Source of the DNA: Chamaecrista fasciculata
Lineage: Eukaryota; Streptophyta; Magnoliopsida; Fabales; Fabaceae
DNA: 64,000 nt
NCBI GenBank assembly: GCA_003254925.1
Contig: QANZ01008798.1
Coordinates: 22,599-86,598, forward strand
Reading direction: 5' to 3'
In this document: in pieces, positions 56,401-64,000 of the stretch
How positions within the stretch are numbered: the stretch's first letter is position 1
Layout of the letters: each line of letters begins with the position of its first letter
Notes under the pieces: generated by a model
What the model saw: only the letters and a program-made list of their open reading frames with translations
Databases searched by the model: none
What the model was told of the DNA's origin: nothing
Program-made: the position numbers and the translations under genes

Positions 56401-57155
56401 CTAACAATTATTTTGTGGCTGGTGACGTTACCTGGAGTTGTCTCTTGGCCGTGGCTATTTGGAGAATTTGGTGTTGGAGAAATGTGGATAATCATGATGA
56501 CTCCTTCAGGATGTCGTTCAAGCCAGAGTATGCTATCAGACAGATGTTGGTCGACCATGAGAAGGGGAAGGGCGTTTTGGCTCTGGGTTCTTCATGTTCT
56601 GACAAGATTGAGGTGCAGGTGCATTGGTTGTCGTCGGCGGAAGGCTTCGTTAAAATTAATACTGACGGGGCTCTCTGGTCTGATTCGCCGATTGCTGGGT
56701 GTGGGGGTATTATCAGGGATGTGGATGGGCGCTGGGTTTCTGGTTTTCATAAGAGCCATGGTCGATGTTCGGTTCTAAAAGCGGAGGCATGGGGTTTGTT
56801 GGAAGGTGCTAGATTGGCGGCTGATCTAGGTCATCAGAAGGTTGAGTTCGAATGCGACTCTTTAGCCCTTGTTGACGTTGTTCGCCGGAGGGATGATGGC
56901 CTTCCGTCGCTGGTCGGTATCATTGCTGAAATTAATAGGACGCTCCGCCGTTTTGCTGAGTGGAGTATCGCGCACAAGTGGCGAGAAGCCAATGGTTGTG
57001 TCGATTACCTTGTCAGGCTTGCCTGCGGCGGCTTTCACGGTGGTGTGTTGTCTCTCCTGTCTTCTCCTCTGTCGGGTCTGAAGATGTTGACGCTAAGGGA
57101 TGCGTTAGGTGTTAGTTCGATTAGGAGATTCAGACCTGATCAACCCAAATATTGA
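53418..57155 (+). pseudogene. L1-type LINE: ORF1 tail and degenerate ORF2 (EN, RT, zf-RVT, RNase H)
   Basis: 53418-53515 is the end of ORF1 (DVLMIDAAKRPQGS, stop). ORF2 starts at 53546 (MNCLVWNCRGEG), with an endonuclease domain showing ALLETKCN and GLIGDFNEIVDES and stops at 53618 and 54066. The reverse transcriptase spans about 54800-55490: FRPISLCNVIYKHISE, SIQDNIIVAQE, MAIKIDLEKAYDRVSWE, then SRGLRQGDHLSPYLF. The catalytic box reads FPDDILLF where FADD is normal. A zinc-binding RT tail and an RNase H domain follow in one long frame (56127-57155): NTDGALWSD, GCGGIIRD, KAEAWGLLEGARLA, FECDSLALVDV and HKWREANG. Several frameshifts separate the parts. It is 5' truncated and inactive, although the RNase H part is fully open. 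Confidence 0.9.
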
Positions 57156-58500
57156 AATGTTATTTGGTCTTCTTTTTACGTGTTTATAATGATAATATAA
57201 TGCAAATAGACCACTAATATACTAAGGGCTGCACCAAGGTATGACATAATAAGGTGGATAGATTATATTATTTAGCGTTTATTTATTGTATTTCATAAAT
57301 AGGTGTTACTTAATGGGTTTTTCAGTGTGTAGATATCCAAACAGGGCCAAACCAAAAGGGAAACATCTAGAATCAACGAGAAGATATCAAATCGCACAAG
57401 ATACGCTTGTGTCGTTGGGTGTGTCGCCGGCACACGATAGCATTTCTCACGACATACGTATCTGAGAGAGTATGACGTCAGCAGATAAGCTTCACCATAA
57501 AAATAGGGCATGCCGTTGCTTGTGCCACCAGGAAGTCCAATGACACACGCAACAACTTGGTCAAAGATATGTTTTGGACGGTCATGATTCAAGATATCGC
57601 AGGTGCCGTTGAGATATCCCTAATATCTCGCTGTGCCGCCATCCTGTGCCGCCGGCACAAGTCCAATTCTGTTCCACAACTTGCGACCCAAGTCTAATAT
57701 TCATGTCTCTAAATAGAGCTCGTCATTCCACGCCCAAATCGTTCATCTCAGAAGCAACACACAAAGCGTGCAGTTTAGAATAGTTTAGGAATTACTATGC
57801 TTAGAGCATGAGTAACTAATTAGGTAGATACTTGAGGAATGTCTCAAGGATGCGACTTGAGTTCATCGCGCTGTTCATGTAGAGTCCAGATATTGGTATT
57901 GCATTTATGAGTATTCTCAATCTCTTCATAGGTATGTGTTGAGTTGTTTATACATTAGAGAGTATAGTCTTTAGGATTGTTCTTTAATTTCTATTTGTTC
58001 ATTGGTCTGATCTGGAATAATAGAGATTACTTTGAAAGGTTAATGACAAATGCTCATATTCCCAGTTTTGGTTGAGTTATCTATCCTAATTCTATATCTT
58101 TCGCCATTGCTTTAATTGCTCGTACATTTGAGGATGCAATAGCATTTCCTATAACTAGGGTGGATTGCACTTCACTTATATGAATGGTATTTAATGATTA
58201 TCAAGTACATCATTGGATTTGGTTATAAAATGAAAATCAATTATCTTCTCTTTATCATTAATGAACTATGATAGTCCATCTCTAAGGTTTCTCTCAAGTA
58301 TTATTCTTTATCAATTAAATTCATAGTAATCACCTTTTAACAATTAAACTACAAACTTCACCTTCAATCACAGTTCTCTTAGATCTCATCACATTGAGTT
58401 CCGCGAGAGATCCGACTTTGGGTTAACATATATACTATATATAGTAATATATAGTAATACTTGCGAGGCTCAAGTATTATCAATTTGGTCGTTACCCGCA
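57156..58500 (+). mobile_element. LTR-like sequence inserted near the LINE 3' end
   Basis: It has repeated TGTGCCGCCGGCACA palindromes, a TATA-like CTCTAAATAGAGCTC at about 57706-57720 and an AT-rich second half ending AAGTATTATCA. TTTGGTCGTTACCCG follows, which resembles the region after Gypsy LTRs. This suggests one LTR in plus orientation. The flanks read as LINE sequence on both sides (coding stop at 57155, LINE-like tail from 58501), so it probably landed in the LINE 3' UTR. Exact ends and TSD are not resolved. Confidence 0.4.
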
Positions 58501-58621
58501 CTAGCACCTTACGACGGGTGCCCGGTCAAGACCTCCTTAAGGTTTTTTGGTTTTTTGGGTTTTTTTTGCCGTTTGGGCTGTTTTGTTGGCTCTTTTGAGC
58601 CCTTTCCTTACCAAAAAAAAT
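58501..58621 (+). mobile_element. Probable LINE 3' UTR with A-tail
   Basis: T-rich words GGTTTTTTGGTTTTTTGGG, CCGTTTGGGCTG and GGCTCTTTTGAGCCC end in ACCAAAAAAAA. This is a typical plant L1 3' end, likely belonging to the LINE at 53418-57155. Confidence 0.5.
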
Positions 58622-58898
58622 GTTTAATTAAATTAATATAAACTATAATATATATATATATATTTATGTGTGTGAAATGTGTATGTGTGTGAGAGAGAGA
58701 GAGAAAGAGAGAGAGAGAGGTGTGTGAGTGAAAAAGAGAAAAAAAAATTGATAAGAAATGAGGTATAGGAATGAGAGAGAGAGAAAATTATAAGTGTAAT
58801 AAATGAAAGCATGTAAAATTATTATTTTGACTAATAGTTTTTTTTTTATATTTATATTAGAGTATAGGGAATTATAATAATTTAGATCCTCTATAGTA
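58622..58898. repeat. AT-rich spacer with TA and GA microsatellites
   Basis: TA run near 58651-58664 and GA-rich runs at 58690-58720 and 58770-58785. No gene. Confidence 0.7.
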
Positions 58899-58906
58899 CT
58901 TTAGGG

Positions 58907-59419
58907 CATAGTACAAAAAATCAGACCGGACTGGGCGGTTTAACCGGCGAATCGAACACCAGACCTGTCCGGAAGAACCAAAAATACTATTATGCATTTG
59001 AACCGGCCAGTCACCAACCGGTGAACCATGAACCGGTTTGACCCGACAAATTTTTCAAAAATTACATATTAACCTCAAAAAATTTTCAAAAAATTACAAA
59101 TTGGTCCCTGGATACATATTATATAGGGACTAAAATAAAAACTTTAAAAAAAGTTTGGGGTTAATATGTAATTTTTACAAAACTTTTTATGGTTAAAATT
59201 GCAAAATAGCTACAAAGGGTATCAAAGTGTTTAATTTTTACTTTATATTTAAATTATTGTAAAATATTAATGTGTAGTTGATGAATATGTATATTTGAAA
59301 ATGTATTTTTTAAGTAAACCGGCTCAACCAGTTGAACCAGTGACCCAGCGGTTGAACCATTGAACAAGTGACCCGAGCCTTCCACCAGGTCAATGGCCGG
59401 TCCGATTTTTTGCACTATG
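58907..59419. mobile_element. hAT-type MITE, 513 bp, with 8-bp TSD
   Basis: Ends CATAGTACAAAAAATCAGAC and (other strand) CATAGTGCAAAAAATCGGAC are inverted. Direct repeats CTTTAGGG flank it at 58899-58906 and 59420-59427. The ends continue with AACCGG/CCGGTT-rich words around an AT-rich core that includes the segment shared with 37578-37740. The 8-bp TSD and CA start fit hAT. No coding region. Confidence 0.85.
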
Positions 59420-59420
59420 C

Positions 59421-60204
59421 TTTAGGGGGACGTTTGGTACACAAATTGGAAAAAATAGTCCATGGATTAGGAGCTCCGGCATAGACTAATCTTACATTTG
59501 GTACGCGGATTTAAAAACCAGGAATATTGTATTCCCAATAGTAGTACAATTTCCTAAAGTAGCTATTTTTTAATCTCACCCTAAGGGGTGAGATTAGTCT
59601 AATCCCATGGGATATGATTATTTTTTTTTTTTTGGCCTGAGATAGGATTATTTTGGTTCACGTAAAATGACTAATTTATCTTCATAAAACTTAGCTAATT
59701 AAATTTTGCTTTACAAACTCTTTCCATCTCTCATCTAATTTTATTCTCTATGTCAAACCTAATTAATTAAGTTTTATTTTGACAATTATAGTTATATTTT
59801 GAACGATAATTTTTTAGACTATTTTTTAATTTTAAGAATTATGACATTATGTTTTAAGATTGGATTTTCGTGATAAATCATCAATGATGTAAAAACAAAG
59901 AACATTTTTTCAAAGTATTCTTATTAATTGTTTTGGAGAATTTTTGCATTTGATAAATTATTATTCGAGAATAAAAAGTGAAGGGCATATTTGGAAAAAT
60001 ATCAAATATTCCTAGGATTATCAAAGTTGAACCAAGCACAAGATTATAATATTCATAGGAATGTTGTAAAATAATCTCATGACTGTTTTAACTCATCCAA
60101 ACAGCTATTTTTATATTCATGGGAATCATATTCTTGAGAATCACATTCCTAAGAATATAATTCCTGAGAATGAAAAAATAATTTGTGTATCAAACGCCCC
60201 TAAG
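59421..60204. mobile_element. Non-autonomous DNA transposon, about 780 bp
   Basis: Left TTTAGGGGGACGTTTGGTAC pairs with the inverted right end (TTAGGGGCGTTTGATACACA on the other strand). Both arms hold AATCCCATGGGAT/CATGGGAATCATATTC-type words. The first bases were duplicated by the neighbouring hAT MITE, so its own TSD cannot be read. A PIF/Harbinger or hAT type is possible. Confidence 0.6.
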
Positions 60205-61059
60205 GGTGTAATGCTGAGAGAGATAAAAATAAAATAGAGAGAGAAAGTGTTACTAAAACTTGACAAATCTGAGAATCTTCAAGTGACAGAAGTGGGATGG
60301 TCTTCGATCTTCTCTTGTTGTTCATGATAATTTTACAAACAAAATTAATGAGCATCTCTTTTTTCTCTCATTAAAATCTCTCAAACAAGAAATCTGTTCA
60401 AGTTAGTCTATTCCACTTCATTCCATTTCATTCATTCCTATTAATGAATACTAGGTTTGGACCTGTGCATTGCACAGGTGATATTCTATGATTTTTTTAA
60501 TACATTGTTCTATGAATTTTTTTTAAAGTATTGTTCTATGAACTATTATGTGACATTAAAATATTATATTATGTAAAATTGATAATTAGTTAATAATGAA
60601 TTAGTATTGTTGTTTGTTTATTATTAAAATAAAATATATAGAATAATTAGTTAATCATTTTAAGACGAAATTTTATAGTTTTTTAATTAATAATTAGTTA
60701 ATAATGAATTAGTATTGTTTTTTGTTTGTTATTAAAATAAAATATATAGAATAATTAGTCCCTCAATTTTTTTCTAAATTTGTACTCATTGGTTTTTGAA
60801 TTTAGCCCCGTGTAGCCAACTCGTATAATTAACGTTGTTGGGTGTATTGCGATTGATGCGTAAATGAGAAGTGCAGCTATCTTCATTAAATTTACAGCAT
60901 ATATGTGATATATAATACTATATGTTATGGTAATTAACTTGTAAAGAGAAAAGAAATTATGATGAAATACCTTGAGTTCAGACAACTTTTCTTGTAAATT
61001 TAATGCCATAAGAAATTTAAATTAGAATTATAACAAACTATTTTGCATTAATATAATAT
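60205..61059. other. AT-rich region with a hairpin-containing start and a direct repeat
   Basis: At 60449-60482 ACTAGGTTTGGACCTGTGCATTGCACAGGT contains the hairpin ACCTGTGCATTGCACAGGT (about 60462-60480). Such hairpins after ACTAG occur near ends of some plant Helitron-like repeats, which is a weak assignment. About 70 bases at 60583-60650 are repeated at 60686-60760 (TTAGTTAATAATGAATTAGT). Confidence 0.35.
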
Positions 61060-61430
61060 ATCATCCGAAGGGTACCCTAAATATCCGAAATATCCTAAAA
61101 CAATGGATATAGGATAGGATATCCCAATTCAAAAATCGAGTATATAGAATATCTGAAATCCAATATCCATTAATTAAAAATATAATAAAAAATGTATAAA
61201 ATATAATAAAATATTTATATTATAGGATATCGGATACTGGGTACCCTAACTATCCCTTCATTTCGAACGGATACCTAATAGTTGATTTTTTATTTTTCAA
61301 TATCCGTACCCTATCCGATATCCGGTATCCGACGGATATCAGATATTTTTTAAGGGTGGATTCTGACGGGTATCCTAAATATCCACCCAAATTTTCATCC
61401 CTATGAATGAGTGTAAATTGTTCATCCCTA
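61060..61430. mobile_element. Partial hAT-type repeat (GGGTATCC-rich)
   Basis: GGGTACCC, GGATATCC and CCGATATCCGG words surround an AT-rich middle. The right side ends GGGTGGATATTTAGGATACCC on the other strand, preceded by TAGGGATGAAAATTTG. A second TAGGGATGA follows 25 bases outward. The style resembles the MITE at 20570-21020. The left terminus was not found. Confidence 0.5.
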
Positions 61431-62945
61431 CAGAGTAAAAATAGTATAAAAAAAAATAGTTCAATTACTTTATGTCTAACCACAAATTAATTATTGACAC
61501 TAAGGTAGAGAAATTGACATTAATTATTGAGAAAAATAGATCAACTACTTTCTTATTGACCAACATATAAATTGACATTATTTATTTATTTTTCTTAAAG
61601 ATAATTGATATGTAATTTATGTCAAGATAAATGTATTAATAAAGATGGGTACAAATGTAAGTTGATCAAAATTTGCATAAAAAAAAAAAAAGAATTATAG
61701 ATATCCAGAATTTATGTACAGTAGAAATAAAAAATTGATTTGTGCAATTTTATTTTATACATTGATTGTGATTTGTTTTTGTCGTTAAATTTATAATAAC
61801 TATTATCGTATGAAGTAATCTATGATTGATGACCGTCTAATTGATGACATAGATAGACACATGACATGTAAATAAAGGGCCAATAAAACATGTAAGCTGT
61901 CAGATTTTTTAGACCATATGTACATTTTTTAAACTATAGATATACAACAAACATTTTAAAAAAATAGAGGAGAAACATATAACACAAAAAACACAATTAT
62001 CCAAAATCAACATATATCCATTGGTAGTGAATTAAGTCAGGTCAAATGTTTAAATCATATATCAATGCCTAATTTACACGTCCTATAAGATAATATATTT
62101 AGTCTATTTACATAAATTCCTCATTTAATTACACATGTGAGAGTTATATGATCATAATATATTTAGTTTGAGTTATTTTCATAGAATTAATTTTAAGAGC
62201 TCCATCTATATTATGAACGTAGGTCAAAGTGCAACAAAGTTAATTACAATCTTGCAATTCACCAAATTAATAGTCAATCACATTATATGGATTAGATACT
62301 TGATGGTATCAATATTTTCGAATCAATTAATTTAACAATTAAAAGATATCAGCAGGAAGACAAATTATATATTTAATGTGATGTAGTTTATTTACATAAT
62401 TATAGGAAGATAAATTAATTATAAGAAAAAAAACATAATGGGAGTAATTACATAAATTCCTTATCGAATAACACATGTAATAATTTAAGGACCATCATAT
62501 TTTTAGTTACAGTTATTTCCTTATATTAAATATTAGGGAAAAAAGTTCTATGATTAATATAAAAATATGAATCTATATTAATTAAATATTTTATCATATC
62601 AAATTGATTATATAGATTAAATTTTCAATCATATCAAATTGAGTAAATATGATTGTATAAACACTGTAATTTACAATTTTGCAATCCACCAATTTAATAG
62701 TCAATCAGGTAAAATTGATTAAATAGAAGAGAATGAACACTGTAAATTACAATCTTGCAATCCATCAATTTAATAGTCAATCATACCAAATTGATAAAAT
62801 ATGAATATATGAACATTGTCAAATCAGTTAGTTCCACTATAAAAGTATTCAAACCATCATAATTAATTTTATTTGGTCAATTTGTGAGAATTTGAGTATA
62901 CTTTTAAATACAATTATAGAATAATATTTATATATATATATATAT
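61431..62945. repeat. AT-rich region with diverged repeats
   Basis: A word set TACAATNTTGCAATCCACCAA plus TTAATAGTCAATCA recurs at about 62248-62285, 62668-62708 and 62748-62790, with spacing of some 80-400 bases. It is very AT-rich, and no coding sequence or RNA gene was recognised. Confidence 0.55.
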
Positions 62946-62946
62946 N
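62946..62946. other. Single N in a TA/A-run, probable join
   Basis: It separates a TA microsatellite from an A-run and may be an artificial join. Confidence 0.7.
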
Positions 62947-63097
62947 AAAAAAAAAAAATTAACCTGCTGCATCAAGAATACATTCCAACCATATGCACCA
63001 TATATCCTACATACTGCATTTGCCCACCGTATATTCTAAATATATTTCCTAAAAGAGAGCTTCATTAGAAAGGGGCATAAGCAACATAACAGCCCAA

Positions 63098-63268
63098 CCA
63101 TATGCAGCATATAACCTACATATCCAACAATTTTTTTACATAAAAAAACAGCTGCATATATCCTACATATCAACAAACTTTTTACATAAAAAACAGCTGC
63201 ATATATCCTACATATCCAACAAACTTTTTACAACAAAAACAGCAGCATATATCCTACATATCCAACAG
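63098..63268. repeat. About 48-bp tandem repeat, 3.5-4 copies
   Basis: The unit CAGCTGCATATATCCTACAT followed by ATCCAACAAACTTTTTACAT and an A-run is repeated with small changes. Repeats vary internally and directly abut, so it is a minisatellite. Confidence 0.85.
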
Positions 63269-63492
63269 AAAGTTTCCCAACAGAACATCTCCACATGCTC
63301 AAAAAGATAAGAGCCCAAAAAGCTTGGCCATCCTTGTCATACTAGCTTGCATGAAAACTTGCTTCAATCTAACTTCTAAGCTTCTTGAACCTTTGAAGTC
63401 CCAAGTATCTCTAAAATAAAATAAACAAAAGCATAAATATCCATGTATCAAACATCACTAAAATAAAATAAACAAGCATTAATATAGATTTA

Positions 63493-63957
63493 CTAACCTG
63501 CTTCGATTTTTTCAATTTCATCCATGCTAGCTCGTAAATCAATATCTTTCTTATGAACTTTTAACCAATTCTGAGTACAAATCAAAGCTTCAACAGTTGT
63601 GGGATTCAAATTACTTCGAAAGGGATCAAGAATTCGACCACCAGTACTAAATGCTGACTCTGAAGATACTGTGGAAACTGGAATGGCCAAAATATCTCTG
63701 GCAATTTTGGAAAGATAGTGATACTTCATAGACTTTGTCTTCCACCATTTCAAAAGATCAAATCCATCATGATTAAGTTCAACATCATCTTCTAAGTATC
63801 TATCTAATTCATTCTTTTTCACATTAGTTTGTTTCTCATGAACTTTCTCGTAAAACTGAGAAGACCAACTTTCCTCATTTGGAACATCACATATACCACT
63901 ACTAGTCCCTTCTCCTTCAGTTGAAGTAGTATCAGATGACAAAGAGAAACAACTAGT
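63493..63957 (-). pseudogene. hAT transposase C-terminus (dimerisation domain), cut by an LTR
   Basis: On the minus strand the frame enters from the LTR junction at 63957. It runs through a Ser/Thr-rich linker, then ELDRYLEDDVELNHDGFDLL, KWWKTKSMKYHYLSKIARDI, LAIPVSTVSSESAFSTGGRI and VEALICTQNWL, to a stop at 63493. This is the hAT family C-terminal dimerisation domain, intact in frame. The N-terminal part would lie right of the LTR, outside the window. The sequence differs clearly from the copy at 47390-47665, so it is another lineage. Confidence 0.88.
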
Positions 63958-64000
63958 TGATGGAGATTGTGCCCTAGGGCCAATCATTTTATTTATGTGT
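63958..64000 (+). mobile_element. Family A LTR start, continues past the window
   Basis: TGATGGAGATTGTGCCCTAG and the bases after it match the starts at 26568 and (reverse) 3338 with one change (TGA for TGT). It interrupts the hAT transposase frame. Confidence 0.85.

Noticed and set aside
56413-56778. Open frames overlapping the LINE RNase H (also 56869-57081 and 55704-56015)
   Set aside because: They are other-frame shadows of the LINE ORF2 C-terminal region.
63098-63268. Regular repeats suggesting a CRISPR array
   Set aside because: The units abut without unique spacers and vary internally, and this is plant nuclear DNA. It is a minisatellite.

Overview
The window is nuclear DNA from a flowering plant, most likely a eudicot. 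Two host genes have plant-type introns, the rest is AT-rich and packed with plant transposon families, and telomere-like CCCTAAA motifs occur inside one element. I cannot name the species from sequence alone. Five N runs are present: three real gaps (2507-3015, 19461-19575, 51586-52111) and two single Ns at 26783 and 62946 that look like contig joins.

Host genes (about 4.6-17.1 kb). A plus-strand gene at 5390-8078 encodes a HAKAI-type E3 ubiquitin ligase (RING followed by a C2H2 finger and a Pro-rich tail), a component of the plant m6A mRNA methylation complex. Tail-to-tail with it, a minus-strand gene at 12680-16887 encodes an ataxin-3-type Josephin deubiquitinase with one ubiquitin-interacting motif and a 3.2 kb intron. 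Between them lie a young Pack-MULE-like element (9330-10515), a second MULE-like element (10615-11153), a foldback repeat and a LINE-like remnant.

Transposon-rich flanks. From 1 to 4.6 kb there is a Copia pol remnant, a solo LTR with 5-bp target duplication and a MULE-like element. From 17 to 23 kb there is a tRNA-derived SINE with target duplication, an orphan Helitron helicase fragment, a 2.1 kb Pack-MULE that captured part of a BOI/SBP-type RING ligase gene and was itself hit by a hAT MITE, and a LINE fragment. From 23.7 to 36.8 kb there are two copies of a GGGTGCGTTTGG-ended repeat carrying a small GRF zinc-finger/transmembrane gene; the second copy lies beside a PIF/Harbinger transposase. 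Between the two copies lie a Gypsy 5' end and a CACTA end. From 40 to 45 kb a Helitron gene is split by a CACTA derivative with an open six-exon TNPA-like gene. Then follow a hAT transposase pseudogene (45.6-48.4 kb), a large inverted repeat with telomere-like motifs (49.3-52.1 kb), a 281-bp triplication, a LINE pseudogene (53.4-57.2 kb), an LTR, more MITEs, and the 3' end of another hAT transposase cut by the same LTR family seen at 1.9 kb.

Target-site duplications were read directly where given, so element borders at 1925-3338, 3352-4204, 9330-10515, 10615-11153, 17644-17828, 19210-21339, 20570-21020 and 58907-59419 are well supported. Other borders are approximate.
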